Counted from the first letter of the stretch, positions 1 through 9,893 are shown. The stretch is 64,000 nucleotides of DNA from CAYQTL01 sp964420405 (GCA_964420405.1 CAYQTL010000015.1:15454-79453), one strand, 5' to 3'. Numbers and translations are program-made. Notes: generated from the sequence alone by a model not told the origin.

Positions 1-1
1 C

Positions 2-186
2 GGTCCCGGCGTGCCCGAGGAGCTGCGGGAGCGCGTGTTCGAGCCCTTCTTCACCACCAAGAACGAGCGCGGCGGCACCGGTCTGGGGCTCGCCATCACC
101 CGTGATATGATCGCCCAGCTCGGCGGCGACGTCCGGATCGACAACCTCCCAGACGGCGGCGCCCGTGCCACCATCAGGCTGAAACG

Positions 187-214
<28 letters not shown>
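2..214 (+). CDS. Sensor histidine kinase, C-terminal end (partial)
   Basis: This is the last 70 residues of a gene that begins before the window. It shows the end of a HATPase_c ATP-binding domain: a GPGVPEE stretch (G1/N box), FEPFFTTK (F box) and GGTGLGLAI (G2 box). The kinase would autophosphorylate on an unseen upstream histidine and pass the phosphate to the response regulator that starts inside its last 28 nt (start at 187, other frame). That overlap indicates translational coupling and a cognate pair. The sensor region is outside the window, so the stimulus is unknown. Confidence 0.9.
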
Positions 215-1572
<1,358 letters not shown>

Positions 1573-1646
1573 CGCCGCCGCGTGCGGGCGGTCACGGCGG
1601 CGGCTGGACACGGGACCTATATTGGTGTCGAGAGGAGCTGTCGGCA

Positions 1647-1889
1647 GTGGGCGTCGCGTTCGTCGACCGGATGCCGCTCGACGCCGTGGTGGGGTCCCTG
1701 CAGGACCGCGAGTTCGTCGCCCGCCACCGTCGGGAGCTGACCCTGCGCGCCACCGGGATGCACGCCAGCCCGGTGATGCTCGCGGCGAGTGACGACGGCT
1801 CCATGTACGCCCGTGCCTGGCGGCGGCACGCCGCCCGCTGCGACGCCTGCCGGCAGCTGTTCGACTACTTCGGACTGTCCGTCGAGTGA
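1647..1889 (+). CDS. Small protein with HxxxCxxC zinc-finger motif
   Basis: 80 residues from a GTG placed 6 nt after GAGAGGAGCTG. The in-frame upstream extension lies under the NtrC gene and is rejected. The C-terminal part reads RRHAARCDACRQLFDYFGL, an H-x3-C-x2-C signature like the zinc-binding motif of anti-sigma factors (zf-HC2/ZAS). There is no membrane segment and no sigma factor next to it. A TATATT box lies at about 1618-1623. The product could be a small metal-binding regulator, but the anti-sigma reading rests on the motif alone. Confidence 0.6.
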   Translation: MGVAFVDRMPLDAVVGSLQDREFVARHRRELTLRATGMHASPVMLAASDDGSMYARAWRRHAARCDACRQLFDYFGLSVE

Positions 1890-1920
1890 GCGGTCGCCGC
1901 CACCGGCCCCGGGGTTCGAG

Positions 1921-1926
1921 TATCAT
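1921..1926 (+). promoter_or_regulatory. Candidate -10 box (TATCAT), leaderless start
   Basis: TATCAT ends 6 nt before the ATG at 1933, and no ribosome binding site lies between. Transcription would begin at or next to the start codon. No clear -35 box is visible. Confidence 0.45.
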
Positions 1927-1932
1927 GCGGAC

Positions 1933-2628
1933 ATGGGTGGGCGTGTGCGGCACGCGCTCCTCGTCGGTCCCCCGGACGGGGTCGTCGAGCGGGCGGCGGC
2001 GACCCTGCGGTCGGCGGGGTTCCTGATCCATCGCACGTCCGACGCCGTGACCTGCCTCGACTCGGTCTACTCGACCATCTACGACCTCGTGATCCTGCGG
2101 CCGCCGATCCCGGGGGTCACGATCGCCGACCTCGTGACCTCCCTGCGCGAGCCCATGTCGCCGTCCCGGCACGCCGGCGTCGCGGTGGTGACCGAGGACG
2201 GCGCCGACGACGGCGCCTCCGAGCTGGTGGGTGCCGGCGTCAACCGGCTGGTGGACCGTGCCGACGGACCCGGCGCCGTGCTGTGCGCCCTCGGGGACCT
2301 GCTCGACGTGGCGCCGCGCTACCCGGTGCAGGCCCTGGTCGAGCTGGAGTCGCGGCGCCCCCGCGACGGCACCCACACCCTGTCGCGGACCCATGACCTG
2401 TCGGTGACCGGGATGCTGGTGCTCGGCGCCCACGAGTTCCCGGTCGGCGCCGACCTCAGGTTCGAGCTCCACCTGCCCGGGGTGGACGACTCGGTCCACG
2501 GCGACGGCACCGTCATCCGCCACGCCGACCCCGCCCGCGAGCACGTCGACGGCGTCGGCATCCGCTTCCTCCACCTCGCCAACGGCAGCCGCGACCGCCT
2601 CGCCGACTACCTCATGCAGCGCAGCTGA
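1933..2628 (+). CDS. Pseudo-receiver plus PilZ domain protein
   Basis: 231 residues. The N-terminal ~120 residues fold like a response-regulator receiver (HALLVGPPDG at strand 1, YDLVILRPP at strand 3). The acidic pocket and phosphoacceptor Asp are missing: the position normally occupied by Asp sits in LRPPIPG. It is therefore a pseudo-receiver that cannot be phosphorylated in the usual way. The C-terminal ~100 residues look like a PilZ domain, with an Arg-rich lead (ESRRPRDG) and SRTHDLSVTGM, the counterpart of DxSxxG. Binding of cyclic di-GMP is possible but the RxxxR part is irregular. The ATG at 1933 is chosen because a -10 box sits just before it. Confidence 0.7.
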   Translation: MGGRVRHALLVGPPDGVVERAAATLRSAGFLIHRTSDAVTCLDSVYSTIYDLVILRPPIPGVTIADLVTSLREPMSPSRHAGVAVVTEDGADDGASELVGAGVNRLVDRADGPGAVLCALGDLLDVAPRYPVQALVELESRRPRDGTHTLSRTHDLSVTGMLVLGAHEFPVGADLRFELHLPGVDDSVHGDGTVIRHADPAREHVDGVGIRFLHLANGSRDRLADYLMQRS

Positions 2629-2649
2629 GTCCGGTCCGGACGTGCCGAC

Positions 2650-2669
2650 GGCCCCGGTCGCCCGGGGCC
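2650..2669. terminator. Hairpin between convergent genes
   Basis: GGCCCCGG and CCGGGGCC form a perfect 8-bp stem with a 4-nt loop. It lies 22 nt after the PilZ-like gene and before the end of the convergent mnmA gene. There is no T-run, so its termination strength is uncertain. Confidence 0.5.
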
Positions 2670-2732
2670 GCCTGCAGGAAGGAGGAGGAGGGTGCGCTTC
2701 TGATGAGAAGTACGTCGCAACCCCGCTGCGGG

Positions 2733-3821
2733 TTACACGGCGCCGGGAGATTCCCCGGCGGTCGGGCGGATCTCGCCGCCGCCGAGGCAGACCTCGCCGT
2801 CGTACAGCACCGCGAACTGGCCGGGGGCGATCCCGGCGTCGGTCCCGGCGAGCCCCACCGCGAGGCCGCCGTCGGCCCGGGCCGTGACCGTGCACCGGAG
2901 GCGTCGCTCGCCGTGGCGGACGCGGACCTCGAGATCGTGGCGTCGCGGCGGTCCGGCGACCCAGTGGGGAGCCGGCAGCAGGAAGCTCTCCCGGGCGTGC
3001 TCGGCCAGGCGGTCGCCGTGGACCACCCAGACGACGCCGTCGTCGACGTCGGTTCCGACCACGTACCAGGGCCCGCCGGCGAGGCCGAGACCCCGCCGCT
3101 GACCGACGGTGTAGAACCAGGTGCCTGGATGCTCGCCGAGGGTGCGGCCCGACACGCGGTCGCGGATGGGCCCGGGCCGCCGGCCCAGGTGGTGCTCGAC
3201 GAAGGCGCCGTACGGCACCCGGCCGAGGAAGCAGATCCCCTGGCTGTCGGGCCGGTCGCGGTTGGGCAGGCCGAGCCGCGTCGCCTCGGCGCGGACCTCG
3301 GCCTTGCGCAGCCCGCCGACGGGGAACCGGCAGCGGGCGACCTGGTCCTGGGTGAGCTGGGACAGGAAGTAGGTCTGGTCCTTGACCGGGTCCACGCCGC
3401 ACAGCAGCTCGGTGCGGCCGTCCCGCCGGCGGCGGGTCCGCGCGTAGTGGCCCGTGGCGACCGTGTCCACCGCCCGTCCCCAACGCTCGAGGAACGCCCC
3501 GAGCTTGACGCGTCGGTTGCACATCACGTCCGGGCTCGGTGTCCGGCCGGCGCGCAGCCCCTCGAGGACGTACCCGACCACCCGCTCGAGGTACTCGCGC
3601 TGCAGCGACACCACCTCCAGCGGCACCCCGGCCATGGCACAGACCTCCCGGACGTATGCGAGGTCCTCCTCCCACGGGCACCGCCCGAGGAACGCCAGCT
3701 CGTCCTCCAGCCAGATCCGGAGGTAGACCGCCGTGAGGTCGGTCGTCCCGCTGCGGGCGAGCCGCATCAGCGCGACGGAGGAGTCGACGCCACCGGAGAC
3801 GAGCGCGACGGTTCCGGCCAT
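2733..3821 (-). CDS. mnmA: tRNA-specific 2-thiouridylase MnmA
   Basis: 362 residues, the normal length. MnmA puts sulfur on U34 of tRNA-Lys, -Glu and -Gln in the cytoplasm, using ATP to adenylate the base and a cysteine persulfide as sulfur carrier. Visible marks are the N-type PP-loop SGGVDSSVAL at residues 9-18, the catalytic Cys in PDVMCNRRVK, the second catalytic Cys in DSQGICFLG, and the tRNA-recognition stretches GHYAR, KDQTYFLSQL and FYTVGQRRGLG. The start follows a TACCAT box by 7 nt and may be leaderless. No sulfur-relay genes are adjacent. Confidence 0.96.
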   Translation of the reverse strand: MAGTVALVSGGVDSSVALMRLARSGTTDLTAVYLRIWLEDELAFLGRCPWEEDLAYVREVCAMAGVPLEVVSLQREYLERVVGYVLEGLRAGRTPSPDVMCNRRVKLGAFLERWGRAVDTVATGHYARTRRRRDGRTELLCGVDPVKDQTYFLSQLTQDQVARCRFPVGGLRKAEVRAEATRLGLPNRDRPDSQGICFLGRVPYGAFVEHHLGRRPGPIRDRVSGRTLGEHPGTWFYTVGQRRGLGLAGGPWYVVGTDVDDGVVWVVHGDRLAEHARESFLLPAPHWVAGPPRRHDLEVRVRHGERRLRCTVTARADGGLAVGLAGTDAGIAPGQFAVLYDGEVCLGGGEIRPTAGESPGAV

Positions 3822-3828
3822 CGGGGGG

Positions 3829-3834
3829 ATGGTA
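3829..3834 (-). promoter_or_regulatory. Candidate -10 box (TACCAT) of mnmA
   Basis: On the minus strand TACCAT is followed by seven bases and then the mnmA ATG. No Shine-Dalgarno sequence is present, which suggests a leaderless transcript. Confidence 0.4.
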
Positions 3835-3897
3835 GCGGGTCGGGGCGCGACGCCGCGTGGCGCCGTGGCGGCTTCGCTGGCGTCGGGCCACGCTTTC

Positions 3898-3935
3898 GTC
3901 GGGAACGGGATCGGGAACGGGATCGGGAACGGACT
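3898..3935. repeat. Tandem GGGATC/GGGAAC hexamer block
   Basis: Three to four alternating units of CGGGAACGGGAT lie between mnmA and the zinc-ribbon gene, preceded by TTTCGTC. Variants of the same block occur at 10550, 20905-21075, 32838 and 58705. It is non-coding in the chosen gene set. Confidence 0.7.
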
Positions 3936-4332
3936 AGCGTTGGTACGTGCGGTGGATCAGGCCCTCGAGGTAGCGGTCGGTGTGGATGCCGTGGTCGGAC
4001 AGCAGCCCCTCGGCGGAGACCACGAAGGTCGCCTGCTCGCCGGCGACGCGCGAGAAGTAGACCCGGTGGACGTCGCCCCGGGACTGCATGTCCAGCGCGC
4101 ACAGGTCCGGGTTGAGGTCGGACGCGAGGTCGGCGGCGCACACCGGACAGCAGAAGGTCCAGCGGCTTCCCGGCTCCATCTCGATCCCCTCGGGCAGCGC
4201 CACCCGGTAGTCGCCCGGCTCGGGGTGGAGTCCGGCGAGGAAGCGCTGGGCACCGTCGTCGGCGCGCAGCACGACGGTCGCGTCGGGGTTGAGCACGGCG
4301 CGGCAGTGCGGGCAGCGGTAGGTCCAGTCCAT
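3934..4332 (-). CDS. Zinc-ribbon protein of unknown function
   Basis: 132 residues from the ATG behind AGGGGGACGACC; the longer frame to 4425 is non-coding lead. It opens with MDWTYRCPHC and later has FCCPVC, two CxxC knuckles about 60 residues apart that together could hold one zinc ion. The region between them includes an acidic, proline-containing stretch (PEPGDYRVALPEGIEME), and the C-terminal half is a compact alpha/beta-like domain. No membrane segment or signal peptide. It may be a small cytoplasmic regulator or adaptor. I do not recognise the family. Confidence 0.65.
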   Translation of the reverse strand: MDWTYRCPHCRAVLNPDATVVLRADDGAQRFLAGLHPEPGDYRVALPEGIEMEPGSRWTFCCPVCAADLASDLNPDLCALDMQSRGDVHRVYFSRVAGEQATFVVSAEGLLSDHGIHTDRYLEGLIHRTYQR

Positions 4333-4439
4333 GGTCGTCCCCCTGGGGCCAGGATAGCGGAGGCGGCGGCAGCCGTCTCTGGTCCGATCGCGATCCCGGT
4401 GCCCACCTCCCCGCGGCCAGACCACGTCGGGCCGCGGCC

Positions 4440-4520
4440 GGCTCGAGCCGCGTCCGCGCCCCTGCCGCTGCAGGGCACGGACGCACGGACGCGGAAGCGG
4501 GTCGGGGGGCGACCGCGGTC
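4440..4520. repeat. Intergenic GC repeat block (core copy)
   Basis: Contains CCCCTGCCGCTGCAGGGC followed by CACGGACGCACGGACGCGG. This core, or its reverse complement, recurs at 11350-11430, 32780-32985 and 58500-58560. The stretch 4333-4567 around it holds no supported gene. Confidence 0.7.
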
Positions 4521-4567
4521 GCCTGCCGGCTCACTCTGACGCGGTCCCTGCTCTGGACGCTGCCCCG

Positions 4568-6709
4568 TCACCGCTCCGCGGCGCGCACCACCACCCGGAC
4601 CTCGGCGGCGTCCCGCCCGAGGTGCGGTACCCGCCGCAGGTCGCGCTGGGCGACCGCCGCGACGACCCGGTACCGGCCCGGCGGCAGCGGCCGGCCGTCG
4701 GCGCCCACCGCCGCCAGCTCGACGGGGAGCACGACCTCATCGCCCGGGTAGACCATGCGCGGCAGCTCGAGCTGCCGTGAGACGGCCGTCGTCGCGCGGT
4801 CGGCGGCGGCGATCCAGCGGAGCACGACCGTCACGGTGTGTCGCGGGTCCTTCCAGCCCCGCCGGTGGGGCCACGGGGTGGTTCCGCGGTGCGCCACGGC
4901 GAGGCGGGCGGCGAGCGGGCGTCCCCGCGACACCGCCGCCCCGTCGCCGACGCCGCTCCAGCGCAGCTCGGCGGCGAGCGCGCCTTCCGGCAGCATGGAC
5001 GGGAACTCCGCCGGCAGCAGCCGGCCCGCCGCCCGCAGGCTGTCCGCCAGGGGGCCGGGACGGACCCACAGGGACTGGATGTAGGGCGGGTGCCCGCGGG
5101 GCAGCCACTCGAGGCCGGTGAGCCGCCAGCCGGCCATGCGCGGCGCCGGCCGACGGCGGGAGGTGATCATCAGCTCGCCGGCGGCCGGCGGGCCGGCCGC
5201 CGGCCACACCAGCTCGAGCCGGTGGCGGGGCAGACGGTACGAGTACGAGTAGAAGTGGAAGTTGGGCCAGTCGCGGGTCTCGTAGAGCAGCGTCCCCCCA
5301 TCCGGCTGGATGTGCCCGATGGTCCGCGCGAGCTGGACCTCCCGGGCGCGGTTGGCGCTCATCGGGAGCCAGTAGCCAACCATGGCTGCCCAGGTGGAGA
5401 CGGCGAAGAGCCCGCCCAGGGCCGCGACGCCGAGCCGCCAGCGCAGCCCGAATGCCGCCGCCAGGAGGACCGCGACCAGGGCACCCAGCAGGGGCGTCCG
5501 CAGCAGCCCGAAACCCCCGAGCTGCTGCCACAGGCAGACCCCCGCCGCGTTGAAGCCGAACGGCTCGCCGATCCGCGGCGTCCACAGGAGCCGCAGCGGT
5601 ACGGTCAGCAGGGCGAGCAGGACGAGGGCCCCCAGGGTGGCAGCCGGCAGGACGCGCCGGCGGCGGGCGTCCGGCGCCGCCAGCGCGACCACCGCCACCA
5701 GCAGCGCGGCCACCGCCACGCTCTCGGTGTACCGCCCGTAGACCCAGTGGGTCATGCGGGGGTCGTGGCGGTGGGCCATGTGGAGCACCGAGATCGCGAC
5801 CATGCTCGCGGCCGAACCCGCCGCCGTCAGCCAGAACAGGGGGCGGCCGGCGAGGCCGTCGCCGCGGCGGCCGAGCGACACCGCGGCGAGCAGACCGACC
5901 GCGAGCACACCGCCGCTCGACAGCCACAGGTACCACGGCTGGCCGCTGCCGGTGGCGACCAGCATCGACGGCTGGCGGAGGACCGAGGCCAGCGTCTCGG
6001 CCACCTGCGCCCCGGTCGCGTAGGCCCCACCCGGGACCGGCACAAGCCACTGGACGGAGGCCACCAGAGCCGCCGCGGGCACCAGCAGGAGCGCCGTGGC
6101 GCGGCGGCGGGAGACCGCCACGACGATCGCCGCCGCCGTCGCCGCCGCGAGCCAGCCGATCGTCCGCTCGTGGATCAGGTAGAGGGCCCCCGCCAGCCCG
6201 CCCCACGCCGCCCAGGCAGCGGCCGACCCTCCGTGGCAGGCCCGCCACGCGAGCACCAGGTACCCGAGGTAGCCGGTGACGAGCGCCGTGAACGCCATCG
6301 CGGTGGTCGCATACATGGTGACGGCCGGGTAGACGGCGACGCACGAGGCGGCGAGCAGGCGGTCCCAGAAGCCCAGGCCGGGACGGAGCCGGCCGGCCAA
6401 CCACACTCCGAGGGGCACCAGACCCGCGGCGAGCAGCGCGTTGAGCGTCTGCGCCGCCCGCAGCATGGCCTCCGCGCCGACGTCGCCGAGCAGGGCGGCG
6501 GGTGTCAGCAGCAGGGGGTAGCCGACCTTGTACGGTGCGCGGCCGGTGGCGGTGACGAGCCCCTCGCCGGTCGCCAGGTAGCGGGCGTTGCCCAGGTATC
6601 CGAGCTCGTCCACCTGCAGCGGCACGGTGAGGGGCGTCGCCAGCAGCAGCCGCAGCGCGACGAGCGCGACGTACACCCCGGCCACGGCGAGGGCTCTCCG
6701 CCACCGCAT
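4568..6709 (-). CDS. Polytopic membrane glycosyltransferase-like protein
   Basis: 713 residues. The first ~470 residues carry about ten to twelve hydrophobic helices. The first loop has the acidic motif QVDELGYLGNARYLATG followed by YKVGYPLLL, the arrangement seen in PMT/ArnT-type (GT-C fold) transferases that use polyprenyl-phosphate sugars. The last ~220 residues are soluble and probably periplasmic. The exact donor and acceptor cannot be read from sequence, and no polysaccharide genes are next to it. The long antisense frame on the plus strand is a GC artefact. Confidence 0.7.
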   Translation of the reverse strand: MRWRRALAVAGVYVALVALRLLLATPLTVPLQVDELGYLGNARYLATGEGLVTATGRAPYKVGYPLLLTPAALLGDVGAEAMLRAAQTLNALLAAGLVPLGVWLAGRLRPGLGFWDRLLAASCVAVYPAVTMYATTAMAFTALVTGYLGYLVLAWRACHGGSAAAWAAWGGLAGALYLIHERTIGWLAAATAAAIVVAVSRRRATALLLVPAAALVASVQWLVPVPGGAYATGAQVAETLASVLRQPSMLVATGSGQPWYLWLSSGGVLAVGLLAAVSLGRRGDGLAGRPLFWLTAAGSAASMVAISVLHMAHRHDPRMTHWVYGRYTESVAVAALLVAVVALAAPDARRRRVLPAATLGALVLLALLTVPLRLLWTPRIGEPFGFNAAGVCLWQQLGGFGLLRTPLLGALVAVLLAAAFGLRWRLGVAALGGLFAVSTWAAMVGYWLPMSANRAREVQLARTIGHIQPDGGTLLYETRDWPNFHFYSYSYRLPRHRLELVWPAAGPPAAGELMITSRRRPAPRMAGWRLTGLEWLPRGHPPYIQSLWVRPGPLADSLRAAGRLLPAEFPSMLPEGALAAELRWSGVGDGAAVSRGRPLAARLAVAHRGTTPWPHRRGWKDPRHTVTVVLRWIAAADRATTAVSRQLELPRMVYPGDEVVLPVELAAVGADGRPLPPGRYRVVAAVAQRDLRRVPHLGRDAAEVRVVVRAAER

Positions 6710-6783
6710 CGTAGGCTCCAGAGTCTACCCCGCCACGACCGCCGCGACCGGGGCGACCTGCGACCCCGCCCGGGTCGCGACCG

Positions 6784-7542
6784 TCAGCGTCCGGCCTTGG
6801 GCCGGACCGTGGCGAGCCCGCCGTCGACGCCCAGCACCTGGCCGGTGACCCAGCCCTGGGCTGGATCGAGCAGCCACACGATGGCCGAGGCGACCTCCTC
6901 GGGGCGGCCGACGCGGCCGAGGGGGTGCATCGCCTCGGATGCCTGGCGCATCAGGTCGTTGGACAGGATCTTCGCGCTCATGGGGGTGTCGACCAGCCCC
7001 GGGGCGACGACGTTGACGCGGACGCCCTTCGGCGCGTAGGTGGCCGCCGCCGACCGGGCGAGGCCGATGACGCCGGCCTTGGCCGCCGCGATCGCCTCGT
7101 GGTTGGCCAGGCCGGTACGGGCGGCGGCGGTGGACAGCAGCACGATCGACCCGCCGCCGGAGCGGCTCATGGCCTTGGCCCCCGAGCGGACCGCGGCGAA
7201 CGCGGTCGTCAGGTTGAGGTCGAGGGTCGTGCGCCAGTCGTCGGCCGAGGTGGCGTGGGCCGCCTTCAGCACGATCGAGCCGACGCAGTTGACCACGCCG
7301 TCGAGACGGCCGGCGGTGCCGGCGATCTCCTGCACGAGCGACTCGACTGCGTCGAGGTCGGTGGCGTCGACGGTGTGGGCGGTGATCCGCTCGGAGGCGG
7401 TGGCGACCGCCTCGAGGGGCTCGGCGCGGCGCGCGGCGATGGCGACGCGCGCACCCGAGGCGGCCAGGCGGCGCGCGGTGGCGCCGCCGATGCCGCCGCT
7501 GCCGCCGAGCACGAGGTAGACGGGGGTCGGGCTGTCGTTCAT
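6784..7542 (-). CDS. Short-chain dehydrogenase-like protein lacking the catalytic Tyr
   Basis: 252 residues, starting behind GGAGGAGTC. The Rossmann start VLGGSGGIGGATARRLA is the classical SDR nucleotide-binding motif, NCVG matches the NNAG motif, and the Ser region (LLSTAAAR) and PG..DTPM are present. The active-site YxxxK, however, reads IAAAK (NHEAIAAAKAG): the Lys is kept but the Tyr is replaced by Ile. A standard carbonyl reductase mechanism is therefore doubtful. The protein may bind NAD(P) with a regulatory or altered catalytic role. Confidence 0.85.
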   Translation of the reverse strand: MNDSPTPVYLVLGGSGGIGGATARRLAASGARVAIAARRAEPLEAVATASERITAHTVDATDLDAVESLVQEIAGTAGRLDGVVNCVGSIVLKAAHATSADDWRTTLDLNLTTAFAAVRSGAKAMSRSGGGSIVLLSTAAARTGLANHEAIAAAKAGVIGLARSAAATYAPKGVRVNVVAPGLVDTPMSAKILSNDLMRQASEAMHPLGRVGRPEEVASAIVWLLDPAQGWVTGQVLGVDGGLATVRPKAGR

Positions 7543-7627
7543 GACTCCTCCGGGCGGGCGGTGGCCTGCCGTGGGGGACAAGGTCCGCGGGGCGACGGAC
7601 CATTCCATCGGCGCCCGCCGGCCCGCG

Positions 7628-9103
7628 TCAGTCCGCGGGGCGGCCGCCGGGTCGCAGCGGCCGCCCCGCCGCCAGCGTGTCCGCCACCCGCTCGAACGTC
7701 CGGGCGTCGGCGGCCTTCCGCGCGGCCGACCGGCGGCGGAGGCTGGCCAGCGGCAGGCGCATCCGCGACACCCCGGAGAGGTGGTCCCGATGCCGCTCCA
7801 GGAATGCCCAGTACAGCCCCGTGATCGGGCAGGTGGAACGGGGGTCGAAGGCGCAGCCCGGGCAGGAGTCGCCCATGCGGTCGATGGAGGCCGCACCCGA
7901 CACGTACGGCTTGGTGGTCATCAGCTCGCCGACGGCGAAGGTCCCCATGCCGAGGACGTTGGGCTCCACCACCCAGTCGAACGCGTCGACGTAGGCCACC
8001 CAGAACCAGTCCGTCAGCTCGCGCGGGGAGACGTCGAGCAGGGTCGCCAGGTTCGACAGCACCATCAGCCGCGTGATGTGGTGCGACCAGCCGGTGCGCC
8101 ACACGCCGCGCACCACCCGGTCGAGGCACTCCAGGCCGCTGTCGCCCGACCAGTCGGCCGGCGGCAGCGGCCGGTCCGCGTCGAGCAGGGACGGCCGTGC
8201 ACCACCGTCCGGCCCGCGCGCATCCCGCGCCGAGCCCGGCCAGCTCCGGCCGGACCAGCGGCACCAGCCGCCGTCGCCGGGCCGCTCCGCGACCGGCGGG
8301 TCGCCGCCCGGCAATCGCCCCAGGCCGTCAGTGGCCTCGTGGACGTGGCGCACGAACTCCCTCCAGCCGAGCACCTGGCGGACGAACCCCTCGCGGCTCG
8401 ACAGCGACGCGTCGGCCGCCGCCGCGTCGGCCACCACCCGGCCGGGGAGCAGCCGGCAGAGGTTGAGCAGCGGTGAGATGCGGGTGTGGAACAGTCCCCA
8501 CGAGCGCGACGACATGGCGTCCTCGTACGGGCCGAACGAGGGGAGACAGCGCTCCAGCGCCCACGACCACAGCCGCTCGGCGTCGGCCGCCGTCGCCGGC
8601 AGCGCCGCCAGGTCGAGCTCGCCGGGATGGTCCGGGAACCGCGCCTCGACGAGCTCCCCGACCTCGCAGGTGACCTCGTCCGGCTCGAACGGCGGCGGCT
8701 CCGGCGCCGGCGGCTCGCCGTGCCAGGGCTCGCGATTGTCGGCGCCGTGGCTGTACTTCCCGCCGGCGGGCGCGCCGTCCTCCATCAGGGCTCCCGTGTC
8801 GAGCCGGACACGGCGGTAGAAGGCGTCCATCCGCCACGGCGGTCCGTCCCCCTGGCTGGCCTCGAGCTGCGCGGTCGTCGTCATCCAGCCTGCGTGGGTC
8901 GCCACATCCAGCAGGCCGCGTTCCACAAGCGGCGCCAGATCGGCCCGCAGCTCCCACTCGGCGGGGCGCATGACGCGCAGCGGGCCGTGCTCGCGGGCGA
9001 ACGGCTCGAGGGCCGCGCGGTATGGGCCGTCGGACACCAGGTGGCCGACGGCGACGCCCCGCGCCCCCTGCTCGAGGGCGGACTGGCGCAGATTGGCGAG
9101 CAC
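7628..9103 (-). CDS. FeS cryptochrome/photolyase-like protein, N-terminus truncated
   Basis: 491 residues from a GTG. The C-terminal two thirds match the prokaryotic FeS photolyases (PhrB/CryB group): SWGLFHTRISPLLNLCRLLP, WSHHITRLMVLSNLATLL and FAVGELMTTKPYVSGA for FAD binding. Four cysteines (about 326, 413, 416, 424; SCPGCAF and STCPI) would hold a 4Fe-4S cluster. Family members start with a conserved GDQL-type strand and a HKQKL helix. Here the homology begins abruptly at QKLALVLANLRQ with an in-frame TGA directly before it, so about 40-50 N-terminal residues are missing. It may be a recent 5' truncation with compromised function. Confidence 0.8.
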   Translation of the reverse strand: MLANLRQSALEQGARGVAVGHLVSDGPYRAALEPFAREHGPLRVMRPAEWELRADLAPLVERGLLDVATHAGWMTTTAQLEASQGDGPPWRMDAFYRRVRLDTGALMEDGAPAGGKYSHGADNREPWHGEPPAPEPPPFEPDEVTCEVGELVEARFPDHPGELDLAALPATAADAERLWSWALERCLPSFGPYEDAMSSRSWGLFHTRISPLLNLCRLLPGRVVADAAAADASLSSREGFVRQVLGWREFVRHVHEATDGLGRLPGGDPPVAERPGDGGWCRWSGRSWPGSARDARGPDGGARPSLLDADRPLPPADWSGDSGLECLDRVVRGVWRTGWSHHITRLMVLSNLATLLDVSPRELTDWFWVAYVDAFDWVVEPNVLGMGTFAVGELMTTKPYVSGAASIDRMGDSCPGCAFDPRSTCPITGLYWAFLERHRDHLSGVSRMRLPLASLRRRSAARKAADARTFERVADTLAAGRPLRPGGRPAD

Positions 9104-9117
9104 GAGAGCGAGCTTCT

Positions 9118-9216
9118 GTCAAGAAATCGTCGAGCATCGCCTTGAAATATCAAGAAAAGTTTCTTAGAAACCTTGACAAAATCTCGCAGGTGCTCCATGT
9201 TCAGAGCAGGAAGGGA
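9118..9216 (+). promoter_or_regulatory. A+T-rich promoter region of the ECF sigma gene
   Basis: This is one of very few A+T-rich patches in the window. It holds a perfect inverted repeat AAGAAA-AG-TTTCTT (9152-9165), outer GTCAAG/CTTGAC arms (9118-9123 and 9172-9177), and TTGACA at 9173-9178 with a weak CATGTT 17 nt later. AGGAAGGGA forms the ribosome binding site of the ATG at 9225. The inverted repeat next to the -35 box looks like an operator. Confidence 0.5.
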
Positions 9217-9224
9217 GACGACCC

Positions 9225-9893
9225 ATGAGCCACCACCCTGAGCCCTCCGAGATCAGCGCCTGGAACTTCGAGTCGGGCCAGCTCCCGTACCGCGACCAGC
9301 TCTACAAGACCGCCCTGCGGATGACCCGCTCGGTGGAGGACACCGAGGACCTGCTCCAGGAGACGTACCTGCGGGCGTTCAAGTACTACCGCCGCTACGA
9401 GGAGGGGACCAATCTCAAGGCGTGGCTGTTCCGGATCATGAAGAACACCTTCATCAACTCGTACCGCCGGCGCAAGGCGGCGCCGCAGCCGGTCGAGTTC
9501 GACGAGGTGCTCGAGTCGATCGAGAACGCCGGCACGGAGGACCCGCAGGGGCCCGCCGTGAACCCCGAGACGGGCTACCTGACGGGGGAGCTCGACCACG
9601 AGGTCCGCGCCGCCCTGCTGGCCCTGCCCCACGACTACAAGATGGCGGTGCTGATGGTGGACATCCAGGGCTTCACCTACCAGGAGGTGGCCGACATGCT
9701 CGGTGTCCCGGTGGGCACCATCATGTCGCGGCTGTACCGGGGCCGGAAGAAGATGGAGCGCTCGCTGCTGAGCTTCGGCACCCGCTACAACTACCTCGAC
9801 CGTCCCCCGGAGAAGCTGCGCGACGACAGCATCGACCTGAGCCGGTTCTTCGCGTCCCCGGCGTCCTCCGAGGGCGGCGGCGCCGTGTCCTGA
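9225..9893 (+). CDS. ECF-type sigma-70 factor
   Basis: 222 residues. Region 2 is clear (YKTALRMTRSVEDTEDLLQETYLRAFKYYRRYEEGTNLKAWLFRIMKNTFIN), as is region 4 (LPHDYKMAVLMVDIQGFTYQEVADMLGVPVGTIMSRLYRGRKKM). It has a C-terminal extension of about 35 residues after region 4. It directs core RNA polymerase to a dedicated promoter set. No anti-sigma gene with a membrane domain follows. The next gene encodes a membrane protein of a different kind, so its control is unclear. It is transcribed away from the truncated photolyase-like gene. Confidence 0.92.
   Translation: MSHHPEPSEISAWNFESGQLPYRDQLYKTALRMTRSVEDTEDLLQETYLRAFKYYRRYEEGTNLKAWLFRIMKNTFINSYRRRKAAPQPVEFDEVLESIENAGTEDPQGPAVNPETGYLTGELDHEVRAALLALPHDYKMAVLMVDIQGFTYQEVADMLGVPVGTIMSRLYRGRKKMERSLLSFGTRYNYLDRPPEKLRDDSIDLSRFFASPASSEGGGAVS

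Noticed and set aside
3890..3940. CRISPR-like tandem repeats
   Set aside because: Units are only 6-12 bp with no unique spacers and no cas genes; it is a hexamer tandem block.
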